Positions 46,213 to 53,620 of a stretch of 64,000 bases of DNA are shown here, one piece after another. Source of the stretch: Fuscovulum blasticum DSM 2131 (lineage in GTDB: Bacteria > Pseudomonadota > Alphaproteobacteria > Rhodobacterales > Rhodobacteraceae); contig NZ_PZKE01000005.1 in assembly GCF_003034965.1 (NCBI RefSeq), positions 1 to 64,000 of the forward strand, read 5' to 3'. The notes under the pieces were generated by a model. It had not been told where the DNA came from. It saw nothing but the letters and a program-made list of their open reading frames with translations, and ran no database searches. A program made the position numbers and the translations under genes. Positions within the stretch are counted from its first letter, which is position 1. Each line of letters opens with the position of its first letter.

Positions 46213-46841
46213 TCCTGGGCCTTCAACTCGTCAATCACCTGCGCCCAGACCTCGGGCGGTTGCGCGCCCGAGACGACATATTGCTGGGCGATCAGGAAGG
46301 TGGGCACCGCGTTCACGCCCTTTTCCCGCGCATCGGCATCGCGGGCGCGCAGGTCGTCGGCATCGGCGTCGCTGGCCAGCAGGCGCAGGGTGGCGGCGCG
46401 GTCCATGCCGCAGGCATCGGCGATGTCGGCCAGAACCTCATGCTGGCCGATGTCGCGGCCGCCGGTCCAGTAGGCGCTGAACAGGGCCGAGACAACGGCC
46501 ATCTGCCGCCCCTCGATCCCGGCCCAATGGATCAGCCGGTGGGCATCCAGCGTGTTGGGAATCCGCTTCGGCTTGTCGGGGTCCAGCGCCACGCCGGCGG
46601 TGCGGGCCACTTCGCGCAGCCGTTCATGGACGGCGGCCAGCCGGTCCTTGCCGCCCATCTTGGCCTCAAGATAGGCGCGCTTGTCCATGCCTTCGGGCGG
46701 CATGTCCGGGTTCAACTGGAACGGATGCCACTGGATGGCGAAAGGGTGGTCGGGGGCCGCCGCCAGCGCCCGGTCAAGGTTGGCCTTGCCGATGAAGCAC
46801 CAGGGGCAGACGGGATCGGAAAAGATATCAAGCCGGATCAT
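46209..46841 (-). CDS. DsbA-family oxidoreductase, FrnE / 2-hydroxychromene-2-carboxylate isomerase type
   Basis: A 210-aa cytoplasmic thioredoxin-fold protein without signal peptide. It has CPWC at residues 12-15 (FSDPVCPWCFIG) and the cis-Pro loop GVNAVPTF. The CPWC motif suits FrnE-like disulfide oxidoreductases, while the helical insert matches the isomerase family; the exact reaction is open. The start at 46841 overlaps the upstream ligase end by 14 bases and its own end overlaps the MFS start. Confidence 0.85.
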   Translation of the reverse strand: MIRLDIFSDPVCPWCFIGKANLDRALAAAPDHPFAIQWHPFQLNPDMPPEGMDKRAYLEAKMGGKDRLAAVHERLREVARTAGVALDPDKPKRIPNTLDAHRLIHWAGIEGRQMAVVSALFSAYWTGGRDIGQHEVLADIADACGMDRAATLRLLASDADADDLRARDADAREKGVNAVPTFLIAQQYVVSGAQPPEVWAQVIDELKAQE

Positions 46842-48309
46842 TCGTGCCGTTTCCATAAAGGGCGGCCAGCGCCCGGCGGTTGACCTTGCCGGTGGGTCCG
46901 CGCGGAATCTCGGACACATGGACATAGCCTCGGGGGCATTTGTAGCGGGCCAGGCGTTCGGCCGCAAAGGCCTGAGCCGTGCCTTCCGGCAGAGGCTGGC
47001 CTGCGTAGAAGCACAGGGCCACGCGGGTGCCGGGCGCCACCTCGACCTCGGCCACGGCCAGATCGGTGACACCGGGCAGGCCCAGCAGGGCCTGTTCCAC
47101 CTCGCGCGGGGAAACCCGCACGCCGCCCGGGTTCATCATCTCATCGGCGCGTCCGTGGTAATGGATCGCGCCGCCATGGTCCTGATGCACCAGATCGCCG
47201 GTCGCGAACCACGGGCCTTGCGGCGGATCGGCGCCTTCGTAAGACAGCATCAGCCCCGGATCGGCGGTCGAGATCGCCAGCACGCCGATTTCACCCGGCG
47301 GCAGCGGGCGGCCATCGTCGCCCAGCACCGCAACGCGGCGGCCGGTTTGCGGAAAGCCGGTGGCGCCCATCGGCGCCGGCCGGTCAGGCGCGCCGGAGAT
47401 GAAGGTGGAAACCTCGCTCATCCCCAACGCCTCGTGAATGTCGGTGCCGGTCGTGGCCTGCCAGTCCGCGCGCAGGTCGCGCGGCAGCGGTTCGCCGGCG
47501 GACAGCGCGTGGCGCAGCCGGGGTAGGGCCGGCAGACCGGCCCGCAGCAGGCGGCGCAGCACGGTGGGCACGGCGGCAAGGATCGTGGCATCATGCCGGC
47601 GCAGCACCAGCGACAGGTGGTCAAGGCTGACCGAGGGCGCCGCGATCAGGGCGGTGGCCCCCACCGTCCAGGGGTCCATCAGCCCGGTGCCCATGGTATA
47701 GGTCCAGTTGAAGGCGCCCGCATGTAGCAGCCGGTCGTTCGGACCCAGCCCTTCCCAGCCCTGATACATGTAGCCGCGCGCCAGAATCGCCCGGTGGGCG
47801 TGGCGCACCGCCAGCGGCGTGCCAGAGGTGCCCGAGGTGAAGACGATGTAGCCTTCCCGCTCGGCCGGGCCGAGGTGCCAGTCACAGGGTGCCGCCGCTT
47901 CCCATTCCGCCAGATCGGCGCGCAGGGCGGGCACGCCTTCGGGCACCGCCACCGCCTCATCCGCCACGGTAAGCCTGGGGCGCACCACGGCGGCCATTTT
48001 GGTGATCTCGGGCGCGGTCAGCAGCGGCGAGGTGGCCACCGGCACCATCCCGGCGGCAATCGCGCCCAGATACAGCACCGGATAGGCCGGGCGGTTGCCC
48101 AGCCGGATCAGCACGCGGTCGCCGGGGCGCAGGCCCTGCGCGCGCAGCCAGCCGCCGCAGCCCCGCACGGCGCGGATCAGCCGGGCATAGCTCCAGCGTT
48201 CGGCGCCGGTCAGCGTCAGGATGGCCAGCGCCACCTTGTCGGGCGTTTCCGCCCCTGCCGCCAGCACATGGGCGGCCAGGTTGAAGCGGGAAAGATCGGG
48301 TGTGGTCAT
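46828..48309 (-). CDS. AMP-dependent acyl/aryl-CoA ligase
   Basis: A 493-aa adenylate-forming enzyme resembling benzoate-type CoA ligases. The P-loop region reads FTSGTSGTPLAVRH, lacking the usual Lys of TGxPKGV. The A5-like motif GMSEVSTFIS, the A7/A8 region YHGRADEMMNPGGVRVSPREVE and the C-terminal catalytic Lys in PTGKVNR are present, so thioester chemistry is likely kept. First gene of an operon with a DsbA-type protein and an MFS exporter, divergent from an XRE-cupin regulator. The carboxylate substrate is unknown. Confidence 0.87.
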   Translation of the reverse strand: MTTPDLSRFNLAAHVLAAGAETPDKVALAILTLTGAERWSYARLIRAVRGCGGWLRAQGLRPGDRVLIRLGNRPAYPVLYLGAIAAGMVPVATSPLLTAPEITKMAAVVRPRLTVADEAVAVPEGVPALRADLAEWEAAAPCDWHLGPAEREGYIVFTSGTSGTPLAVRHAHRAILARGYMYQGWEGLGPNDRLLHAGAFNWTYTMGTGLMDPWTVGATALIAAPSVSLDHLSLVLRRHDATILAAVPTVLRRLLRAGLPALPRLRHALSAGEPLPRDLRADWQATTGTDIHEALGMSEVSTFISGAPDRPAPMGATGFPQTGRRVAVLGDDGRPLPPGEIGVLAISTADPGLMLSYEGADPPQGPWFATGDLVHQDHGGAIHYHGRADEMMNPGGVRVSPREVEQALLGLPGVTDLAVAEVEVAPGTRVALCFYAGQPLPEGTAQAFAAERLARYKCPRGYVHVSEIPRGPTGKVNRRALAALYGNGTNDPA

Positions 48310-48326
48310 AAGCCCGGCATTAACAT

Positions 48327-48345
48327 GCTTGCACAGGCTTGCAAG
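48327..48345. promoter_or_regulatory. Candidate operator between the ligase and XRE-cupin genes
   Basis: Direct repeat GCTTGCA-N3-GCTTGCA (48327-48333 and 48337-48343), period 10 bp, ending in the palindrome CTTGCAAG (48338-48345). It lies 18 bases upstream of the ligase start in the 67-bp divergent spacer. TTGCAA-like boxes are known for XRE regulators of acyl-CoA metabolism (RamB/ScfR group), which fits the context. Confidence 0.5.
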
Positions 48346-48376
48346 GCCCCGAGGCGCTGGCGTATCCGCATGGAGC

Positions 48377-49000
48377 ATGACGCATCCCGATCCCAAGAGC
48401 TTGATCCGCATCGCCCGCGAGGACGGGGGCGAGGCGCATGTCGAGCCGCTGGATCTGGGCGCCCGGGTGCGCGCCCTGCGCAAGGAACGCGGCTGGACGC
48501 TGGAACAGGCCGCCGGCAAGGCGGGGCTGGCGCGGTCAACGCTGTCCAAGATCGAGAACAGCCAGATGTCGCCCACCTACGAGGCGCTGAAGAAACTGGC
48601 CGAGGGGCTGGCGATCAGCGTGCCGCAACTGTTCACCCCGCCATCGCGGACGCAGGTCAACGGCCGCATGGCGGTGACGAAATCGGGCGAGGGTCAGGCC
48701 AGCGCAACCGCCACCTATGAACACGAACTGCTGGCCAGCGGCTTGCGCAAGAAGCAGATGCTGCCCTACCGCGCCCGTATCCGGGCCCGCGAATTTGGCG
48801 AATTCGACGGCTGGGTGCGGCATGACGGGGAAGAGTTCCTCTATGTCCTGACCGGCATCGTGCGGCTTTACACCGAGTTCTATGAGCCGGTGGACCTGCG
48901 CCGGGGCGACAGCGCCTATTACGATGCCTCGATGGGGCACAATGTCATCAGCCTGTCGGAAGAGGACGCGACGGTGCTTTGGGTCACCTCGCTGGTGTAG
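48377..49000 (+). CDS. XRE-family regulator with C-terminal cupin domain
   Basis: A 207-aa regulator with an HTH_3 domain (about 29-80; VRALRKERGWTLEQAAGKAGLARSTLSKIE split over its helices) and a cupin sensor domain (about 130-205; DGEEFLYVLTGIVRLYTEFYE). This architecture commonly senses a small metabolite. GGAG lies just before ATG 48377, closer than usual. Divergent from the ligase operon, which it probably controls along with itself. Confidence 0.88.
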   Translation: MTHPDPKSLIRIAREDGGEAHVEPLDLGARVRALRKERGWTLEQAAGKAGLARSTLSKIENSQMSPTYEALKKLAEGLAISVPQLFTPPSRTQVNGRMAVTKSGEGQASATATYEHELLASGLRKKQMLPYRARIRAREFGEFDGWVRHDGEEFLYVLTGIVRLYTEFYEPVDLRRGDSAYYDASMGHNVISLSEEDATVLWVTSLV

Positions 49001-49128
49001 GGCTGGCGCAGCTCTGGCCACGCGCCCCTTGCGCAAAGATGATTCCACGGCCTTTGATCTGTCGCATGGCGCGGGCGGAAAATGCCTTCCAGCGTCGGGG
49101 CTGAGGGGAACGCCTTGGGAGGGGCCGG

Positions 49129-49869
49129 ATGAAATATGCCATCCTGACGGACATCCATGCCAACCGAGAGGCGTTCGAAGCCGTGCTAGCGGATGTCGGG
49201 GGGCGCGGGGTGGACCGGATCGTCCTGCTGGGCGATCTGGTCGGCTATGGGGCCGATCCCGAATGGTGCACCGAGAAAGCCGCCGATCTGGTAGCCAAGG
49301 GCGCCATCTGCGTGCGCGGCAACCATGACAATGCCGCCGCCGGGGCGCCCGAGATGATGTCGACCTATGCCAAGCGCGCGATGGACTGGACCAAGACCCG
49401 CGTGACCGACGCGCATCGCCGGTTTCTGGCGGGCCTGCCGATGACGGCCGAGGAGGAAGGTATCCTCTTCGTCCACGCCTCGGCCAATGCGCCCGAGGAC
49501 TGGACCTATGTCACCTCGGACACCAAGGCGACGCCCTCGTTCCGGGCCAGCAAGGCGCGGCTGATCTTCTGCGGCCATGTGCATGTGCCGCTGCTGGCCA
49601 GTTGCGACATGGGCGGCATGGTGCGCCAGCAGACGTTTCGCGTGGGCTTCCCGATCCCGCTGCTGCGCAGCCGGCGCTGGCTGGCGGTGGTCGGATCGGT
49701 GGGGCAGCCGCGTGACGGGGTGGCGCAGGCATCCTGGGCGTTGCTGGACACCGCGATCAACGACCTGACCTTCCGCCGCGTTCCCTACAACACCGCCGCC
49801 GCCGCGCAGAAGGTGCGGGCGGCGGGCCTGCCCGAGGAACTTGCCATCCGTCTGCTCAAAGGACAGTAG
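49129..49869 (+). CDS. Metallophosphoesterase (calcineurin-like, phosphatase candidate)
   Basis: A 246-aa enzyme with the complete dimetal motif set: DIHAN (Asp8, His10), GDLVGYG (near 36), GNHDN (near 64) and GHVHVP (near 149). The YfcE/PP-family-like layout fits protein or nucleotide phosphatases. GGGAGGGG ends 5 bases before ATG 49129. The next gene, a Ser/Thr kinase, begins 4 bases downstream, so the two very likely form an operon and may act on a shared substrate. Confidence 0.88.
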   Translation: MKYAILTDIHANREAFEAVLADVGGRGVDRIVLLGDLVGYGADPEWCTEKAADLVAKGAICVRGNHDNAAAGAPEMMSTYAKRAMDWTKTRVTDAHRRFLAGLPMTAEEEGILFVHASANAPEDWTYVTSDTKATPSFRASKARLIFCGHVHVPLLASCDMGGMVRQQTFRVGFPIPLLRSRRWLAVVGSVGQPRDGVAQASWALLDTAINDLTFRRVPYNTAAAAQKVRAAGLPEELAIRLLKGQ

Positions 49870-49872
49870 CCC

Positions 49873-51321
49873 ATGCCCGTGCGCCCCCATCCCGGCCTTG
49901 AGATCGACGGCTTCACCCTGGGTGAAAAGCTGCACACCGGCGGCTTTGCAACGATCTGGGAAGCAACCCACGCCAAGTATCGCACGCCCATGGTGATGAA
50001 GGTGCCAACCATCATGGACGGTTATGACGGGCCAACCATCGTGGGCTTCGAGATCGAGCAGATGATCATGCCGCGCCTGACCGGCCCGCATGTGCCCCGC
50101 GTGATGGGGATCGGCGATTTCGAGGTGATGCCCTATATCGTGACCGAGCGGATCGAAGGCGAAAGCTTCCTCAAGGTGTTCCAGAAGGCACCGCTGCCGC
50201 TGTCCGATGTGCTGGAGATTGCCGCCCGCATGGTGGATGCGGTGGCCGACCTGCACCGCCAGCATGTCATCCATCTGGACCTGAAGCCCGAGAATTTCCT
50301 GCAACGCCCGACCGGCGAGATGGTGATCGTCGATTACGGCCTGTCGCGGCACGACCAGTTGCCCGACCTTCTGGCCGAGGAATTCACCATTCCGATGGGC
50401 ACCTATCCCTATATCGCGCCGGAACAATACCTGCGCTGCCGCGACGACCCGCGGTCAGACCTGTTCGCGCTGGGGGCCATGCTTTACGCGCTGGCCACCG
50501 GCAAGAACCCCTGGGGCACGCCGGAAACCCTGCGCGGCGTGCGCAAGCGGCTGTGGCGCGATCCGGTGCCGCCCCGTGCGATCCGGCCGGAAATTCCCGA
50601 ATGGCTGCAGGAAATCATCATGCGCGCGCTGGTGGTTGATCCGATGCGCCGCACCCAGACGGCGGCGCAGATGGCCTTTGACCTGACGCATCCCCAGCAG
50701 GTGAAGCTGACCGCGCGGGCGCACAAGCTGAAGCAGGACAGCCTGCTGACGGTGTTCGACCGCTGGCGGGTGATGCGCAAGATCCGCCAGTTCAAGGCGC
50801 CGGATTCGGTGGCCTCGCAACTGGCCTCGGTGCCGATCATCGCGGTGGCCGTGGACCTGTCGCCCGAGGGCGAAAAGCTGTCATCCGTGCTGCGGTCGGC
50901 GGTGAAGCGGATGCTGCTGATCGAACCGGACGCCCGCATCGCCTGCGTCAACGTCATCAAGACGGCGCGGATCGGCATTGATCAGGGCACCGACGATCAG
51001 GGCAACAACATCCATGTGATGCGGCTGGTGCAGTTGAAACACTGGGCGGAAGAGATCGAACTGCCCGACGACCGGCTGACCTTCACCATTCTGGAAGGCA
51101 GCGATCCGGGGCAGGCGATCCTGGATTATGCCACCGCGAACCATGTGGACCACATCATGATGGGGGCGCGGGGCCATTCCACGACGCGGCGCTATCTGGG
51201 GTCGGTGTCGGCGCATGTGGTGGCCGAGGCGCATTGTTCGGTCACGGTGATCCGGCTGCCCGAGCGGCGCGAGGACCGTGCGCCGGCCGAGGCCGAAGGG
51301 GCAAGCAAGGCGGCGGAATAG
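49873..51321 (+). CDS. Ser/Thr protein kinase fused to a universal-stress-protein domain
   Basis: A 482-aa cytoplasmic protein. The kinase domain (about 10-280) has a glycine loop GEKLHTGGFA, Lys43 (VMKV), Glu60, a catalytic HLDLKPEN (Asp136, Lys138, Asn141) in place of HRD, and DYG (Asp154) in place of DFG; GTYPYIAPEQ marks the activation segment. After a basic linker (about 285-318) a Usp domain (about 322-470) ends in GARGHSTTRRYLGSVS, the ATP-binding Usp signature. All catalytic residues are present, so activity is expected. No transmembrane sensor domain is present. A Glu/Ala-rich tail closes it. Confidence 0.88.
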   Translation: MPVRPHPGLEIDGFTLGEKLHTGGFATIWEATHAKYRTPMVMKVPTIMDGYDGPTIVGFEIEQMIMPRLTGPHVPRVMGIGDFEVMPYIVTERIEGESFLKVFQKAPLPLSDVLEIAARMVDAVADLHRQHVIHLDLKPENFLQRPTGEMVIVDYGLSRHDQLPDLLAEEFTIPMGTYPYIAPEQYLRCRDDPRSDLFALGAMLYALATGKNPWGTPETLRGVRKRLWRDPVPPRAIRPEIPEWLQEIIMRALVVDPMRRTQTAAQMAFDLTHPQQVKLTARAHKLKQDSLLTVFDRWRVMRKIRQFKAPDSVASQLASVPIIAVAVDLSPEGEKLSSVLRSAVKRMLLIEPDARIACVNVIKTARIGIDQGTDDQGNNIHVMRLVQLKHWAEEIELPDDRLTFTILEGSDPGQAILDYATANHVDHIMMGARGHSTTRRYLGSVSAHVVAEAHCSVTVIRLPERREDRAPAEAEGASKAAE

Positions 51322-51336
51322 CGCCGGGCTCAAGGA

Positions 51337-51370
51337 AAAGGGGCTGCGCCATGGCTGGCACAGCCCCTTT
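51337..51370. terminator. Bidirectional terminator between the kinase and entericidin-like genes
   Basis: AAAGGGGCTG/CAGCCCCTTT (51337-51346/51361-51370), 14-nt loop, between convergent genes. On the minus strand it is followed by TCC after four T. Confidence 0.78.
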
Positions 51371-51390
51371 GTCACGCGCCGGAGGCGGGT

Positions 51391-51510
51391 TCAGCCGAAC
51401 CAGCCCTGCACGGTGCGGGCGCCGCCCGACACGTCATCCCCGACGCCGGCGATGGTGTTGCAGCCTTGAAGGGCGGCCAGAAGCGCCCCCAGAAGTATGA
51501 TCTTTTTCAT
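51391..51510 (-). CDS. Entericidin-like small lipoprotein
   Basis: A 39-aa lipoprotein with a basic N-terminus (MKKIILLGALLAALQGC), lipobox LQGC with lipidated Cys17, and an entericidin-type tail NTIAGVGDDVSGGA. A relaxed AGGCAAGAG stretch precedes the start. Entericidins are small envelope lipoproteins with stress or toxin-antidote roles; here no second copy is visible. It is 24 bases downstream of the peptide-binding protein gene on the same strand and may be part of its transcript. Confidence 0.82.
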   Translation of the reverse strand: MKKIILLGALLAALQGCNTIAGVGDDVSGGARTVQGWFG

Positions 51511-51534
51511 GCTCTTGCCTGCCGTTTGTTGTTT

Positions 51535-53349
51535 TCAGTCCTGATACCACCAGATGTCGGGCTGGAATCCGATCCAGTCGCCATAGAGCGGGATGCGGTC
51601 GGGGAATCTGAGTTCCTTCCGATGCGCGATCCGAGCCTTGTCAGCATACCAGATCGGAATCACGTATCTACCCGTTGTCAACACACGATCCAGCGCCTGT
51701 GTCGCCGCTGCAAATTCGGCCGGGTCCGAGGCCTTGACCATATCGGCGATCATCGCCTCGGCGGCGGGGCTGTTCATCCCCATCCAGTTGCGGGTGCCCG
51801 GTTCCGTCACCCCGGCCGACCCCCAGTACAGCGTCTGTTCGTTGCCGGGGCTGAGAGACAGCGAGCGTATGTAATGCGTCATGTCGAAGTCATACTTCGT
51901 CATACGTTCCTTCATCTGCGCGCTGTCCAGCATGGTGACGGTCGCACTGATGCCAAGCGCCTTGAGCGACTCGATATAGATCGCCGCGATCGAGGCCATT
52001 TCGTCCTGTCCGACGGTCAGCACGATGTCGAAGGCGAAGGGCTGGCCTGCGGCGTTGCGCAGGATGCCATCGTCGCCCACGGCCCAGCCCGCCTCTTCCA
52101 GAAGGGCGGTGGCCTTGCGGATGTTGCGGCGGTTGGAACGGTCAGTGGCCACCGGCAGGGCATAGCCGTCCAGCGCGCCGGGAAGAAGCTGGTCCCTGAA
52201 CGGCGCCAGCAGGTCCGCCACGCGGCCTTCGGCGGGTTTGCCGGGCTCCATCGCCAGCGTGCTGTTCGAGAAGTAGCTCTGGATGCGCGGTTCGGTGCCG
52301 CCGGTGATGGTCTGGTTGATGAATTCGAAGTTGAAGGCCAGGATCAGCGCCTCGCGCACGCGCCAGTCGGCAAAGATGGGGCGCCGGGTGTTGAACACCA
52401 GCCCCTCGATGCCCGAGGGCCGCTTGTGCGGGATTTCCGATTTCACCACATCACCCGACTGCACCGCCGGGAAGCTGTAGTTCGACAGCCATTTCGCGGC
52501 ATTGCCTTCGCGGTAAGTGCTGAGCGCACCGGCCTTGAACGCCTCGAAGATCGCCTGCGAATTGGCGAAGTATTCGTGGCGGATCTCGTCAAAGTTCCAT
52601 TGGCCCCGGTTGAAGGGCAGATCCTTGCCCCACCAGTCTGGGTTGCGGCGGAAGCTGATGAAGACGCCGGGTTCCATCTTGTCCACCACATAGGGGCCTG
52701 AACCAATGGGGGCCTCGAAGGTGGTGGCCTCGAAATCCTTGCCCTGCCACTGGGCCTTTTTCAGGATCGGGCGCAGGCCCAGGATCAGCGGCAGTTCGCG
52801 GTCTTCGGTGTTGAAGGTGAACCTGACGCTGCGCGGCCCGGTCTGTTCGACCGAGGCGACCTTTTTCCAGGCGGCGTGGTAGCGCGGGTTTCCGAAGGTG
52901 CCCAGCGTCTCCATCGACCAGATGACATCCTCGACCGTGACCGGGCTGCCGTCCGAGAATCGGGCTTCTTCACGAAGGGTAAATTCTGCGTAACTGCGGG
53001 CCTCGTCCGTGCTGACCGATTCGGCCAGCAGGCCATAAAGCGAGAACGGCTCGTCATAGTTCCGGCCCATCAGCGTCTCGACCACATAGGTCGAAACGCC
53101 GGTCGCGGGCTGGCCTGCGGTGATGAACGGGTTGAGCGTGTCGAAGGTGCCGGACTGGCCGAAGACGATGCGGCCACCCTTGGGGGCATCGGGGTTCACC
53201 TGGGGCAGGGACACAAAATCCGGGGGCAGCGCGGGTTCGCCATACATAGCGATGGCGTGTCTGGGTTCGGCCTGCACGGCGCTTGCCGCAAGCGACAGCA
53301 TCAGGGCGGCGGCAAGGGTCTGCAACCTCGCGTAGATGTGACGGACCAT
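51535..53349 (-). CDS. Periplasmic peptide-type ABC solute-binding protein (SBP_bac_5, YejA-like)
   Basis: A 604-aa secreted binding protein. The signal peptide covers residues 1-27 (RLQTLAAALMLSLAASAVQA) and the mature start AEPRHAIAMYGEPALPPDFVSL fits the YejA/microcin-C-uptake branch. SBP_bac_5 features include DTLNPFI, the FSDGSPVTVEDVIWSMETL segment and the C-terminal IPIWYADKARIA. No ABC permease or ATPase genes adjoin it, so it is an orphan here. ATG 53349 lies about 34 bases below the predicted transcription start. Confidence 0.9.
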   Translation of the reverse strand: MVRHIYARLQTLAAALMLSLAASAVQAEPRHAIAMYGEPALPPDFVSLPQVNPDAPKGGRIVFGQSGTFDTLNPFITAGQPATGVSTYVVETLMGRNYDEPFSLYGLLAESVSTDEARSYAEFTLREEARFSDGSPVTVEDVIWSMETLGTFGNPRYHAAWKKVASVEQTGPRSVRFTFNTEDRELPLILGLRPILKKAQWQGKDFEATTFEAPIGSGPYVVDKMEPGVFISFRRNPDWWGKDLPFNRGQWNFDEIRHEYFANSQAIFEAFKAGALSTYREGNAAKWLSNYSFPAVQSGDVVKSEIPHKRPSGIEGLVFNTRRPIFADWRVREALILAFNFEFINQTITGGTEPRIQSYFSNSTLAMEPGKPAEGRVADLLAPFRDQLLPGALDGYALPVATDRSNRRNIRKATALLEEAGWAVGDDGILRNAAGQPFAFDIVLTVGQDEMASIAAIYIESLKALGISATVTMLDSAQMKERMTKYDFDMTHYIRSLSLSPGNEQTLYWGSAGVTEPGTRNWMGMNSPAAEAMIADMVKASDPAEFAAATQALDRVLTTGRYVIPIWYADKARIAHRKELRFPDRIPLYGDWIGFQPDIWWYQD

Positions 53350-53389
53350 CTTCGACGGTATCCCTTCGGCTTGGCTTCGATTTGCGGCC

Positions 53390-53418
53390 ACCCTAAGCGG
53401 CGTCCCGTGCCTTTTCAA
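53390..53418 (-). promoter_or_regulatory. Predicted sigma70 promoter of the peptide-binding protein gene
   Basis: On the minus strand: TTGAAA (53413-53418), a 17-bp spacer, TAGGGT (53390-53395). It stands back to back with the promoter at 53428-53456. Confidence 0.6.
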
Positions 53419-53427
53419 ACTTTTAGC

Positions 53428-53456
53428 TTGGCCATCGGCGGCGGGGGGACTATATA
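53428..53456 (+). promoter_or_regulatory. Predicted sigma70 promoter of a short transcript
   Basis: TTGGCC (53428-53433), a 17-bp spacer, TATATA (53451-53456). Near consensus in both elements and spacing, and unusual for this GC-rich DNA. The -35 boxes of this and the divergent promoter are 9 bases apart. Confidence 0.68.
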
Positions 53457-53462
53457 GAACTT

Positions 53463-53538
53463 ACTGCTCGATAGGTTTCTTGCCTGTATGAAACCTGCCT
53501 CAACGACTGAACGCCGGCCTAGCGCCGGCGTTTTTTTT
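53463..53538 (+). ncRNA. Candidate small RNA (about 76 nt) or attenuated leader
   Basis: From the predicted start near 53463 the transcript folds into hairpin 1, AGGTTTC/GAAACCT (53473-53479/53490-53496) with a 10-nt loop, an unpaired stretch 53497-53509, and terminator hairpin 2 ending in eight T. No ribosome site precedes the ATG at 53488 inside it, and that frame does not end before the terminator. bdhA begins 83 bases further on with its own AGAAGGG ribosome site, so the unit is either a free-standing sRNA or an attenuator in the bdhA leader. No family is recognised. Confidence 0.58.
53510..53538 (+). terminator. Strong terminator without an upstream annotated gene
   Basis: AACGCCGGC/GCCGGCGTT (53510-53518/53524-53532), loop CTAGC, with eight T (53531-53538). 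It lies on the plus strand only 54 bases after the promoter at 53428-53456, with the nearest plus-strand gene upstream being the kinase that already has its own terminator. Confidence 0.93.
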
Positions 53539-53620
53539 GGCCCGGTCCCCCTGCGCTTTGTGCTGTCATTCCCGAACCCCGGGTGTAAGTTTGCCGCAGT
53601 TGCAGCATGGGAGAAGGGTC

